A stretch of 49,625 nt of DNA from Parvibaculum sp040390855 (GTDB lineage: Bacteria; Pseudomonadota; Alphaproteobacteria; Parvibaculales; Parvibaculaceae). The notes beneath the pieces are model-generated. The model searched no databases. It was not told the origin of the DNA and saw nothing but the letters and a program-made list of their open reading frames with translations. Position 1 is the first letter of the stretch, and the number at the start of each line of letters is the position of its first letter. Below, one piece after another: positions 33,874 through 41,954 of this stretch. Both the position numbers and the translations under genes were made by a program. The stretch spans positions 1 through 49,625 of the forward strand of contig JAZJXO010000033.1 in NCBI GenBank assembly GCA_040390855.1, given 5' to 3'.

Positions 33874-34058
33874 TCCATGAGCTTGATATAGGCGGTTTAT
33901 TTTTCACACCGCTGGTTGGCAGCGCCGTTGTGGCGCTTGTGCTGTGGCTCGCTCTACGGACTGGCCTCACACGGACCGGCGCCTATCGCTGGGTCTGGCA
34001 CCCGCCTCTTTTTGATGTCGCGCTTTTTGTGGTGCTCTTTGCAGTTGTGACGCTTTAG
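33870..34058 (+). CDS. DUF1656 (AaeX-like) small membrane protein
   Basis: The 62-residue protein has two hydrophobic segments (LVGSAVVALVLWLALRTGL and PPLFDVALFVVLFAVVTL) with a short charged turn. EIDIGGLFFTP-type starts (here HELDIGGLFFTPLV) mark the DUF1656 family, always between FUSC and HlyD-type genes. It is probably an accessory part of the efflux complex. It overlaps the FUSC stop by four bases and precedes the HlyD gene by 20 bp. Confidence 0.92.
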   Translation: MIHELDIGGLFFTPLVGSAVVALVLWLALRTGLTRTGAYRWVWHPPLFDVALFVVLFAVVTL

Positions 34059-34078
34059 GCCTTTTTCGGAGATTTAAC

Positions 34079-34954
34079 ATGCAAGCCCCCTTGCCCGTCC
34101 GCGTTGCCATCACGTCTGTCGTACTGCTCTTTGCTTTGATGCTCAGCTATCACCTCTGGACCTATTATATCTCTGAGCCATGGACTCGCGATGCCCGCGT
34201 CAGCGCCGACGTGGTGCAGATCGCGCCTGACGTGTCGGGCACGGTGACCGATGTTCTGGTCAAGGACAATCAGTTGGTGCATGTCGGCGACGTGCTCTTT
34301 GTGATTGATCCCTCGCGCTATCAACTGGCGCTGGCGCAGGCAAGCGCGACCGCGGAAAGCCGCCGCATCCAGATGGCACAGTTGCAGCGCGACGCTGCCC
34401 GCAAGAAGGAGCTGCATAGTTCAGCCGTGAGTGTCTCGGTGCGTGAACAGGCCGAGGCGGAAGCGCAGGCGGCAGCGGCAAGCTATGGGCAGGCACAGGC
34501 GGCGCTCGATCTGGCCAAGCTCGATCTTTTACGCACCAAGGTGCTCGCGCCTGTGAACGGGCACGTCACCAATCTGCAACTGCGTAAAGGCGACTATGGC
34601 CATGCGGGCGCACCGGTGATTGCGGTGGTCGATGCCGACAGTTTCCACATCAAAGGCTATTTTGAAGAAACGAAATTGCCGCGGATTCACGAAGGTGATC
34701 CCGTGTCGATCCATCTGATGGGGATTAACACTGAACTCAAGGGTCACGTCGAAAGCATTGCACGCGGCATTGTCGACCATGAACTGGCAAGTAGCAGCAA
34801 TCTGCTTGCCAACGTCAATCCGACCTTCAACTGGGTGCGCCTCGCCCAGCGCATTCCGGTGCGCATTGCGATTGACGGGCCCAGTGACGATCTGCGTCTT
34901 GCCGCCGGTCAGACGGCCACGGTGACTGTGATGCCCGGAGCAAAAGCCGATTAA
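34079..34954 (+). CDS. HlyD-family membrane fusion protein (AaeA type)
   Basis: The 291-residue adaptor has one N-terminal membrane helix (ITSVVLLFALMLSYHLWTYY), a biotinyl-lipoyl-like half (VVQIAPDVSGTVTDVLVKDN, QLVHVGDVLFVIDP), a helical hairpin (~85-150) and the matching second half (KVLAPVNGHVTNLQLRKGDY). TRDARVSADVVQIAPDVSG is characteristic of AaeA/EmrA-like proteins. It links the FUSC transporter in the inner membrane to an outer-membrane channel encoded elsewhere. It is the last gene of the operon; the next gene is convergent, 4 bp away. Confidence 0.93.
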   Translation: MQAPLPVRVAITSVVLLFALMLSYHLWTYYISEPWTRDARVSADVVQIAPDVSGTVTDVLVKDNQLVHVGDVLFVIDPSRYQLALAQASATAESRRIQMAQLQRDAARKKELHSSAVSVSVREQAEAEAQAAAASYGQAQAALDLAKLDLLRTKVLAPVNGHVTNLQLRKGDYGHAGAPVIAVVDADSFHIKGYFEETKLPRIHEGDPVSIHLMGINTELKGHVESIARGIVDHELASSSNLLANVNPTFNWVRLAQRIPVRIAIDGPSDDLRLAAGQTATVTVMPGAKAD

Positions 34955-34958
34955 GGTT

Positions 34959-35879
34959 TCAGAGCAGCATCTGGCCGCGCATACCTGATTGCGGCACGGT
35001 CTCGCCGTTGAGCCAGGCACGGATCATCGCGTTGACGGCTTCGGGTGCTTCCTGCTGCACCCAATGGGAGACCTGCGGCAGATAGCGGATGGTGAAGTCG
35101 CTGACGAGCTGATCGGTGCCATAGGTGAGTTCCTTGCCGAGTGCTGCGTCTTCCTCGCCCCAGAGCATCAGCGTCGGGACTTGGAGGATGCGCGGATTGG
35201 CAGACTTTGTCTGTGCCGGACGGTTGCGCATGGCGGCGCGATAATAGTTGATCATTGCGGTCATTGCGCCGGGAATAAGCGCGCTCTTGCGATATTCGTC
35301 GAGCACTTCGTCGGGGAAGCGGTCCTTGCTCACCGCCATGCCGCGAAAGGCGTTGGCGACGATCTGCGCATTGCGCATGGTGAAGACTTTTTCCGGCAGC
35401 CACGGCAGCTGGAAGAAAAACATGTACCACGATTTTTTAAGCTGGGCCCATGTCCGGAGCGCCTTCATAAAGAGGGCGGGATGGGGCAGGTTCATCACGA
35501 TGAAGCGCTCGACGGGGCGGGGTTGTGACAGCACATAGGCCCAGCCGATGGCACCGCCCCAGTCATGCGCGATGAGCGTGACGGGGCCTGTGATGCCGCG
35601 TGACCGCGCCGCGTCGATCAGGCCCGAGACGTCGGCGGTGAGGTTTTCCATCGCATAGGCGGGAATGCCCAAAGGACGCGAGCTATTGCCATAGCCGCGC
35701 AGGTTCGGGGCCCAGGCCGTATAGCCAAGCTCGGCCAGCAGCGGCAATTGCGCCCGCCATGAGAATTTGCTTTCGGGAAAACCATGGAGCAAGAGCGCCA
35801 GTTTCTCGCCGCTCCCGCACATATCGACTTCAAAACTGAGGCCATTGGCTTCAATAAAGGCGGTTTCGATGGCGTGCAT
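34959..35879 (-). CDS. Alpha/beta hydrolase, epoxide-hydrolase type
   Basis: The 306-residue enzyme has an Asp nucleophile at the elbow (IAHDWGGAIGW, D106), as in epoxide hydrolases and haloalkane dehalogenases. The oxyanion motif is HGFPE, and the C-terminal His is in VSHWVQQEAPEAVN. AWAPNLRGYGNSSRP is the family's second block. Tyrosines in the lid region (WYMFFFQLPWLPE, INYYRAAMRN) fit epoxide opening. The true substrate is unknown. The ATG at 35877-35879 follows GGGAAAG; a start 10 codons upstream is possible. It is convergent with the HlyD gene. Confidence 0.85.
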   Translation of the reverse strand: MHAIETAFIEANGLSFEVDMCGSGEKLALLLHGFPESKFSWRAQLPLLAELGYTAWAPNLRGYGNSSRPLGIPAYAMENLTADVSGLIDAARSRGITGPVTLIAHDWGGAIGWAYVLSQPRPVERFIVMNLPHPALFMKALRTWAQLKKSWYMFFFQLPWLPEKVFTMRNAQIVANAFRGMAVSKDRFPDEVLDEYRKSALIPGAMTAMINYYRAAMRNRPAQTKSANPRILQVPTLMLWGEEDAALGKELTYGTDQLVSDFTIRYLPQVSHWVQQEAPEAVNAMIRAWLNGETVPQSGMRGQMLL

Positions 35880-36119
35880 GGGACTTTCCCGTTTCTGGCC
35901 GGCGGACAATGGCGGCTTTTATTTTGTGTGTTCACATGACTAGAGGAAGCCCTGCGGGCTTTCAAGCGCTTCGGGGGAGGCGGCACCGGTTAAGGGCTTG
36001 TGGCCTCTCGACTTTCGCCGGTTTCAAGCGATTTGCCCTGCGTCACTCACGGCCCCTTGCCTTCGCAGGCTTTGGCAATTAAGTTCCGCCCCGCGACGAG
36101 GTATTATACCCGTCCGAGT

Positions 36120-36196
36120 GCAGCCATAGCTCAGCTGGTTAGAGCGCTAGATTGTGGATCTAGAGGTCCCCCGTTCGAACCGGGGTGGCTGTACCA
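36120..36196 (+). tRNA. tRNA-His (GTG anticodon) with A73
   Basis: Begins GCAGCCATAGCTCAGCTGG and ends GGTGGCTGTACCA. The anticodon stem CTAGA/TCTAG holds loop TTGTGGA (anticodon GTG); T stem and D stem pair well. Unlike nearly all tRNA-His, no extra G opposite C73 can be formed. The discriminator is A and the first pair is G1:U72, the derived type of one alphaproteobacterial group. CCA is encoded. Confidence 0.95.
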
Positions 36197-36336
36197 TTTT
36201 CCCTCCCTTGCTTCTGTTTTGTATTTCGTCCCTGTTTTGTCGCGTAACTGTCTTCAGCATTCACTTGGGGTGCCGGCGCGGCGCGTACTACACTAAACGA
36301 TGTATTTTGCGTGGTTGGGGCCGGGAGACAGACGGG

Positions 36337-38640
36337 TTGGACGCGGATAGATTTCAGAAGCTATGGGTGTCTTCGGCCAAGGTGCATCGCAGGATGGCGC
36401 TACCCGGCAAGCTTGATGTTCTAGCTGAGGAAATGCGTCTTCTGACGAGCTCGCTTGCTGTCGTCGTCACGATATTTTTGCCGGAGTTTATCGCTCTTAA
36501 CGAAGTGCGCTCGGTGGTGATGTCGCCTTACGACACCCGCATCGCGCCCGATCAGCGGCCCGCCCTCACATTGCCGCTCAAGGACGAGTTTAACAAGGAG
36601 TTCGGTCAGGTCGATATTTACACGATGGGCGGCGAGGCGCTGGATGCGCCGACCGAGCAGATCGCGCATATGTTCGTCGGGACTTCGGCTTTCACGATTT
36701 CGCAAATGCGTGACCTCCAGTCGAGTTTCGCGCCCGATCAGATATTCCGTCAGATGGTCGAGATGGCGCATGAAGGCATCTGGATGCTCGATCGCACCAA
36801 TAAAGTTACCTATCTCAATCAGGCCATGGCCGACATGCTGGGTTATGATCGCACGGATCTGATCGGCGGACATGCTTTTGCCGTCTTCACTGCGGATGAT
36901 TCCGAAGTCTCGCGCAAGATCATGGAGGCAGGTCTTGTCGGCAAGCTAGGCCCGCGCGAAATTTCCATGCGGCGCAAGGACGGCAGCCTGCTTTGGTGTC
37001 ATCTCAGCGCGTCGCAGGTGCTGGACGAGGCCGGCGAGTTGCAAGGTCATCTCGGCGTTGTTGTCGATATAACCAAGCGCAAGAACGTGGAAGACGCGCT
37101 GCGCGGCAAGCAGGCGGCGCTCGAAACCGCGCTCGACGTCAACAGCAATATCATCGACAGCGCTTTTGATGTTGTCTGCGTCATTGATGTGATCGGGCGT
37201 ATTGTGAGCGTCAGCAGGCGCGTGCGCGATGCGTTCGGCTATGAGCCTGACGATCTCGTGGGATTGCATTTCCGTGATTTTCTCAGACCCGAATGTGTTG
37301 AGGGGACGGAAGCGCTGATGAACGAGGTGCGCCTGGGCCGCGAGCCGCCAAAGCCCTTTGATTTTGAAATCATGGCGAAGGACGGCCATCCGGTCGAGGT
37401 GTCGGGCTCTCTCTCATGGAACGGGCGTCATCAGCTCTTGTTTGTTTTCATGCACGACATGACAGAACAGCGCGAGCTTGAGGCGCGGTTGCGCCAGGCG
37501 CAGCGGCTGGAAGCCGTCGGACAACTCACCGGCGGCGTGGCGCATGATTTCAACAATCTGCTCACCGTCATTCTCGGCAATGCCGAAGCGCTGTCCGACA
37601 AGCTCGGTGACAATCAGGGGCTGAAAGCGCTGGCCGATATGACACGCAAGGCCGCAGAGCGCGGTGCGGACCTGACGAACCGTCTTCTTTCCTTCGCCCG
37701 CAAGCAGGCGCTAGAGCCAAAGCCCGCCGATGTGAATGCGCTGGTCGCCAATATGGACGGGATGATGCGGCGCATGATCGACGATGATATCGAGATCGAG
37801 TTCCGCCCCAACCCCTCGATCGCGCGGGCGCTGGTCGATGCCTCGCAGCTTGAAGCGGCCATCCTCAACATCGCGGTCAATGCGCGCGATGCAATGCCGT
37901 CGGGTGGCCGGTTCTGTATTTCGACGGCGAGCGCGTATCTCGATGCCGACAATGCCGACCTGCCGGTTGAGGTAAAGTCCGGTGCCTATGTGCTGATCTC
38001 GCTGCGTGACAGCGGCGCGGGCATGGACACTGCGACTCTTGCCCGTGTGTTCGAACCGTTCTTTACGACAAAGCCGGTGGGTGTCGGTTCGGGCCTCGGT
38101 CTCAGCATGGTTTATGGCTTCGTCAGGCAATCGGGCGGCCATATCACGATCGAGAGCGCGTCGGGCCATGGTACGAGCGTCAATCTCTATCTGCCGGTCT
38201 GCGTCAATGCCGTGGCGGAAGACGCGTCGCCAGTGCCGGAGCCCGAAGCGGTGGAGCCGGGGCACGAGTTGATCCTGTTGGTGGAAGACAATGAACTGGT
38301 GCGTAGTTTCGTTGAAAGCCAGCTTGAATCGCTCGGCTACCGCGTCATCTCGGTGGAAAACGGCAACAAGGCGCTAGATGTCCTGCGCGAGGAAAAGAAC
38401 ATTGATCTTCTGTTCACGGATGTTGTCATGCCGGGTGGTCTCAATGGCCGCCAGCTTGCCGAAGAGGCGCGCAAACTGCGCAGCAACATCAAAGTGCTCT
38501 TCACGTCAGGCTATTCGGAAGACGCGATCATCCATGACGGGCGGCTGGATGAGGGCGTGCAACTACTGAGCAAGCCTTATAAGCGGCGCGACCTCGCCGA
38601 CAAGGTGCGGCTGGTGCTGGAAGCAGGCGAGAAAGTTTAG
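36337..38640 (+). CDS. Hybrid PAS-domain sensor histidine kinase
   Basis: This 767-residue signalling protein carries a ~130-residue N-terminal segment of unclear type and two PAS domains (FRQMVEMAHEGIWMLDRTNK onward and NIIDSAFDVVCVIDVIGRIV onward). They are followed by a HisKA domain with H403 in GGVAHDFNNLLTVILGNAE, an HATPase domain (NIAVNARDAMP, DSGAGMD, GVGSGLGLSMVYGF) and a C-terminal receiver with D695 in FTDVVMPGGLNG. It senses an intracellular or redox/small-molecule cue (no membrane segment is evident) and passes phosphate to its receiver. The frame is open back into tRNA-His, so the start is placed at TTG 36337, 9 bases after GGGAGA; ATG 36394 is an alternative. The single-domain regulator gene meets it tail to tail. 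Confidence 0.88.
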   Translation: MDADRFQKLWVSSAKVHRRMALPGKLDVLAEEMRLLTSSLAVVVTIFLPEFIALNEVRSVVMSPYDTRIAPDQRPALTLPLKDEFNKEFGQVDIYTMGGEALDAPTEQIAHMFVGTSAFTISQMRDLQSSFAPDQIFRQMVEMAHEGIWMLDRTNKVTYLNQAMADMLGYDRTDLIGGHAFAVFTADDSEVSRKIMEAGLVGKLGPREISMRRKDGSLLWCHLSASQVLDEAGELQGHLGVVVDITKRKNVEDALRGKQAALETALDVNSNIIDSAFDVVCVIDVIGRIVSVSRRVRDAFGYEPDDLVGLHFRDFLRPECVEGTEALMNEVRLGREPPKPFDFEIMAKDGHPVEVSGSLSWNGRHQLLFVFMHDMTEQRELEARLRQAQRLEAVGQLTGGVAHDFNNLLTVILGNAEALSDKLGDNQGLKALADMTRKAAERGADLTNRLLSFARKQALEPKPADVNALVANMDGMMRRMIDDDIEIEFRPNPSIARALVDASQLEAAILNIAVNARDAMPSGGRFCISTASAYLDADNADLPVEVKSGAYVLISLRDSGAGMDTATLARVFEPFFTTKPVGVGSGLGLSMVYGFVRQSGGHITIESASGHGTSVNLYLPVCVNAVAEDASPVPEPEAVEPGHELILLVEDNELVRSFVESQLESLGYRVISVENGNKALDVLREEKNIDLLFTDVVMPGGLNGRQLAEEARKLRSNIKVLFTSGYSEDAIIHDGRLDEGVQLLSKPYKRRDLADKVRLVLEAGEKV

Positions 38641-38643
38641 GCG

Positions 38644-39012
38644 TCAGCCAGCCAGACAATCGGCTACGCATTGCCGAAGGTGCGCCATTGCGAAGGGCTT
38701 TTGCAGCGCGTAATTGGCGCCGAGCAGGCTTGCCGCCTTCAGATAGTCGGTGCCGACATGGCGACCACCACCGGAAATGGCGATGACTTTGGTGTCGGGA
38801 TGATCGCGGCGGATGATGCGGATGGTCTCAAGACCTTCCTGCTCCGGCATGATGAGATCGGTGACGACAACATCGACCTTGTTGCGGCCAAGCAAGGAGA
38901 CGCCTTCGCGACCGTCGGACGCAACAATGACCTGATAGCCGCCTGTCTCAAGGCTGAGACGGATGGTATCGCGCACCAAAGGTTCGTCCTCGATCACCAG
39001 AACTATTGCCAT
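38644..39012 (-). CDS. Single-domain response regulator
   Basis: The 122-residue CheY-like receiver has the acidic pair in VIEDEPLVR, phospho-acceptor D52 in VVTDLIMPEQEG, and the conserved Lys in ALQKPFAMAHLR. There is no output domain, so it acts by protein contact or phosphotransfer. It is convergent with the hybrid kinase gene, with the stop codons three bases apart, so the two may form one pathway. The ATG at 39010-39012 gives the usual MAIVLVIEDE start; a longer frame runs to 39060. Confidence 0.9.
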   Translation of the reverse strand: MAIVLVIEDEPLVRDTIRLSLETGGYQVIVASDGREGVSLLGRNKVDVVVTDLIMPEQEGLETIRIIRRDHPDTKVIAISGGGRHVGTDYLKAASLLGANYALQKPFAMAHLRQCVADCLAG

Positions 39013-39351
39013 TTGACCAACTTCACTTTTGCCGACTGTTTCGACCAACGTTTGTATCAACGCATACCGGGTTATCTTTACAGACTATCCATGAAGCCTG
39101 TCTTGATGAGGTTTCATTGTGGCGTTAAGATGTAATGTGTCGCATTAGGTCAGGGTGACGCAAGCTCAGTATCAAAATTAGGGATAGTTGATCTTTCTCG
39201 CCAGTGATTTGGCAAGCTTATGGGAAACACCTCTGAAAAGATCATGGACAGGTTGCTTAATGCTTCTGTGACTTGTGAACGGGTGAGGCTTGTGAGCGGG
39301 CGGGGCGCGGACGAGACTTGCGCGCATGATAAAACGAAAAGGGATGCCCAT
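39013..39351. other. Divergent intergenic region without genes
   Basis: The 339 bases between the regulator and the GST gene contain promoters for both directions, presumably, but no convincing element. The GST frame extends upstream to 39220 in a composition unlike GST N-termini, so I treat it as noncoding. Confidence 0.45.
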
Positions 39352-40011
39352 ATGGGTTTGATTATTTACGGAGTGGCCCTGTCGCCGTTCGTGCGCAAAG
39401 TGCGCGTTTTTCTGGCCGAGAAAGGTCTCGATTACACGCTGGAACAGGTCAATATTTTTCCGCCGCCGGACTGGTTCAAGGAAATCTCGCCGCTTGGCAG
39501 GATTCCTGTTCTGAAAGACGACGAGACGGGCATGACCTTGCCGGACAGTTCCGTGATCTGCGCCTATCTCGAAAAGGTCCATCCGGCACCGGCGCTTTAT
39601 CCGAGCAACCCGCGCTCCTATGCGCAGGCGCTCTGGTATGAAGAATATGCCGACAGCGAAATGACGGCCCATATCGGTCTTGGCATGTTCCGCCCTGTTG
39701 TCGTTTCCAAACTCATGGGCAAAGAGAGCGACCGCGCGACGGCGGAAAAGACGCTCACCGAAAAGCTGCCGCGCTATTTCGCCTATCTCGACAAGGAAAT
39801 CGGCACAAAGGATTTTCTTGTCGATGATGTGCTCACGATTGCCGACATTGCGGTCGCCACGCAATTTGCCAATCTCAATCATACAGGCTTCCGCGTCGAT
39901 GCGAGCGCCTACCCGAACCTCGACCGCTATGTGAAAGCGATGCACAAGCGATCGAGCTTTGCTGCCTGCATCGGTGAAGAAAGTGAACTTCTGTCGAAAT
40001 TCGGTTTCTGA
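39352..40011 (+). CDS. Glutathione S-transferase family protein
   Basis: The 219-residue protein has the GST N-terminal domain (MGLIIYGVALSPFVRKVRVF with Ser in SPFVRK at the active site, then LGRIPVLKDDETGMTLPDSS) and a helical C-terminal domain (FLVDDVLTIADIAVATQFAN). It differs from the GST at 24.6 kb, which uses the YSSWSLR type. The ATG at 39352 has AAAAGGGA upstream, so the longer frame to 39220 is disregarded. A strong terminator follows 20 bp after the stop. Substrate unknown. Confidence 0.9.
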   Translation: MGLIIYGVALSPFVRKVRVFLAEKGLDYTLEQVNIFPPPDWFKEISPLGRIPVLKDDETGMTLPDSSVICAYLEKVHPAPALYPSNPRSYAQALWYEEYADSEMTAHIGLGMFRPVVVSKLMGKESDRATAEKTLTEKLPRYFAYLDKEIGTKDFLVDDVLTIADIAVATQFANLNHTGFRVDASAYPNLDRYVKAMHKRSSFAACIGEESELLSKFGF

Positions 40012-40031
40012 TTATTTGCCGATGACGCAGC

Positions 40032-40070
40032 GTAAGGGCGGGTGCAGAAATGCTTCCGCCCTTACACTTT
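40032..40070 (+). terminator. Rho-independent terminator after the GST gene
   Basis: GTAAGGGCGG (40032-40041) and CCGCCCTTAC (40056-40065) pair perfectly over 10 bp, with an inner GCA/TGC pair around a GAAA loop, followed by ACTTTTATTA. It sits 20 bp after the GST stop. The T-run is short, but the stem is very stable. The last bases overlap the first copy of the tandem repeat at 40065-40106. Confidence 0.75.
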
Positions 40071-40106
40071 TATTAGGGGGACCCCTTTCACTTTTATTAG
40101 GGGGAC
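40065..40106. repeat. Tandem 18-bp direct repeat (24-bp period), IS21-end-like
   Basis: CACTTTTATTAGGGGGAC occurs at 40065-40082 and again, identical, at 40089-40106. On the other strand the outer copy begins TGTCCCCCTAATAAAAGTG. Repeated terminal units of this kind, starting with TG, are a feature of IS21-family element ends. No IS genes are nearby, so this may be an orphan end or a local duplication. Confidence 0.55.
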
Positions 40107-40107
40107 A

Positions 40108-40221
40108 ATGGCGCTAGCCTTCCTGCCAAGCGATCACAAAAGTCGCATGATCAGTGGGATCGAAATGACGGATGCGCTGCGCGAAGACTTGAAAAATTAT
40201 GCAGCTACAGGCGCGGCCTGA
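40108..40221 (+). CDS. Possible 37-residue peptide before the SDR gene
   Basis: ATG 40108 follows AGGGGGACA and opens a 37-codon frame (MALAFLPSDHKSRMISGIEM, then TDALREDLKNYAATGAA) that stops 11 bases before the SDR start. The amphipathic second half reads like protein, perhaps the tail of a lost gene. It begins exactly at the edge of the tandem repeat. Weak support. Confidence 0.25.
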   Translation: MALAFLPSDHKSRMISGIEMTDALREDLKNYAATGAA

Positions 40222-40232
40222 GGGAGAGACAA

Positions 40233-41003
40233 ATGGACATCGATCTGAAAGGCCGCGTGGCCATCGTCACCGGCGGTTCGCGCGGCATTGGCCGCTCCAT
40301 CGCCTTGGCACTCGCTGAAGCGGGCGCTGACGTTGCCGTGAACTACCGCAAGGGCAAGGACGAGGCCGAGGAAGTGGTGGCCCTCATCACCAAGATGGGA
40401 CGCAAGGCCAAAGCCTATGCAGCATCGGTTGAAAATTACGAAGAAGACCAGTTGATGGTTGCCGATGTGCTGAAAGATTTCGGTTCGATTGGCATTCTTG
40501 TGAACAACGCTGGCATTGCTTCGCGCGGCCAGTCGGTGGCCGACACAGATCCCGCCGAGCTTGAGCGCGTGCTGCGTGTTCACGCCATGGCCCCGCATTA
40601 CATGTCGAAACTCGTGATCCCGCATATGCGCAAAGAGGCCCGCGGCGACATCATCATCATCTCGTCGGTAGCGACGCTGCATCACGCGGCAAATGGCGGA
40701 CCTTACAATATGGGCAAGGCGGCGGCAGAAGCGCTGGCACTGACGCTCGCCAAAGAAGAACGTAAACACGGCATCCGCACCAATATTGTGGCACCCGGAT
40801 TGACCGCGACCGACATGGGCTCGCGACTGGCAGCGGCCCGCGCGGGCAAGAAGGGCATGGACATTCACGATCTCGACGCCACGATGCCCTTTGGCCATGT
40901 CTGTGGACCCGACGAGGTGGCCGCCGCCGTTGTCTATCTCGTGTCGGGTGCGAACCCTTATGCGAACGGTCAGAAAATCAACATCGACGGCGGCGGAAAT
41001 TAA
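40233..41003 (+). CDS. Short-chain dehydrogenase/reductase
   Basis: The 256-residue enzyme has TGGSRGIGRS at the cofactor site, NNAGIASRG, catalytic Ser in IISSVATLH, and YNMGKAAAEALALTLAKEE, in which the usual YxxxK is intact. NGQKINIDGGGN ends the protein. The second strand ends VAVNYRKGK, suggesting NADP. A good ribosome site (GGGAGAGAC) precedes ATG 40233. It is followed 12 bp later by an enoyl-CoA hydratase gene, so the pair probably acts in one acyl-CoA or acid degradation route; substrate unknown. Confidence 0.9.
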   Translation: MDIDLKGRVAIVTGGSRGIGRSIALALAEAGADVAVNYRKGKDEAEEVVALITKMGRKAKAYAASVENYEEDQLMVADVLKDFGSIGILVNNAGIASRGQSVADTDPAELERVLRVHAMAPHYMSKLVIPHMRKEARGDIIIISSVATLHHAANGGPYNMGKAAAEALALTLAKEERKHGIRTNIVAPGLTATDMGSRLAAARAGKKGMDIHDLDATMPFGHVCGPDEVAAAVVYLVSGANPYANGQKINIDGGGN

Positions 41004-41015
41004 GGGCAGGGACGC

Positions 41016-41855
41016 ATGACCGGATTCCAGACATTGCTCTACGAGAACCCTGCACCTCATCTTGCCCGCATCGTGCTCAACCGGCCCGATACGCGCAACG
41101 CGCAGGATACGCGCCTGCTCTATGAACTGAACGACGCGTTTAACAAGGCAGCGCAGGACAATGACGTGAAGGTCATCATCCTTGCGGCCAACGGTCCGCA
41201 TTTCTCATCCGGTCACGATCTGCGCGAACGCGATACGGGCGCGGCGATGAAAGAGTTTCCCACCGTCGGCACATGGTGTGGCTTCGAATGCGCCGGTGCC
41301 GAAGCGCAGATGGCGCGGGAAAAGGAAATCTATATCGGCTTCAGCGAACGCTGGCGCAATATCCCCAAGCCTACCATTGCCGAGGTGCAGGGCAAATGCA
41401 TAGCGGGCGGACTGATGCTTGTCTGGCCCTGCGATATTATCGTCGCCGCCGATGATGCCGCGTTTCTCGACAACACAGTGGCGATGGGCGTCGGTGGCGC
41501 GGAGTTTTTCAATCATCCGTGGGAGCTTGGTGTGCGCAAAGCCAAAGAGCTTCTGTTCACAGCGGATTGGCTCTCGGCTCAGGAAGCCGAAAAGCTCGGC
41601 ATGGTGAACCATGTTGTGCCGCGTGCAGATCTCACGTCATTCACATTGGCATTGGCCGAACGGATCGCGACAAAACCACTCTTTGCATTGAAACTCGCCA
41701 AAGAAGCGGTCAACGCCGCGCAGGACGCGCAAGGTAGATCATCGGCGATGCAGACAGCCTTCGCGTTGCATCAACTCGCGCATAGTCACAACATGCAGGT
41801 GCACGGAATGCTTGTTGATCCGAGCGGGATTTCACCTGCGGTGAAGCGGGGGTGA
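41016..41855 (+). CDS. Enoyl-CoA hydratase/isomerase family protein
   Basis: The 279-residue crotonase-fold protein has ARIVLNRPDTRNAQDTRLLY, the oxyanion-hole region FSSGHDLRERD and the second hole VQGKCIAGGLMLVWPCDIIV. At the usual catalytic Glu positions it has TVAMGVGGAEFFNHPWELG, which differs from true hydratases, so it may act on an unusual acyl-CoA. An inserted ~25-residue segment (TVGTWCGFECAGAEAQMARE) is unusual for the family. It is cotranscribed with the SDR gene before it and ends ahead of a bidirectional terminator. Confidence 0.88.
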   Translation: MTGFQTLLYENPAPHLARIVLNRPDTRNAQDTRLLYELNDAFNKAAQDNDVKVIILAANGPHFSSGHDLRERDTGAAMKEFPTVGTWCGFECAGAEAQMAREKEIYIGFSERWRNIPKPTIAEVQGKCIAGGLMLVWPCDIIVAADDAAFLDNTVAMGVGGAEFFNHPWELGVRKAKELLFTADWLSAQEAEKLGMVNHVVPRADLTSFTLALAERIATKPLFALKLAKEAVNAAQDAQGRSSAMQTAFALHQLAHSHNMQVHGMLVDPSGISPAVKRG

Positions 41856-41906
41856 GTTCTATTCGTCGGCGCGATTACATATGATTTTGATATTTTCGAA
41901 AGTTGA

Positions 41907-41940
41907 AAAAGGCCAGTGTTTCCACCGGCCTTTTCTTTTT
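41907..41940. terminator. Bidirectional Rho-independent terminator
   Basis: AAAAGGCC and GGCCTTTT pair over 8 bp, continued by GTG/CAC around a TTTC loop, with a T-run (TTTTCTTTTT) on the plus strand and an A-run on the other. It separates the SDR/hydratase operon from the convergent glucan synthase-like gene. Confidence 0.85.
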
Positions 41941-41954
41941 CAGAATCTAGAAAC

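Noticed and set aside
36154..36336. Kinase frame starting inside tRNA-His
   Set aside because: The frame overlaps a functional tRNA and reads like noncoding sequence; TTG 36337 with GGGAGA upstream is a better start.
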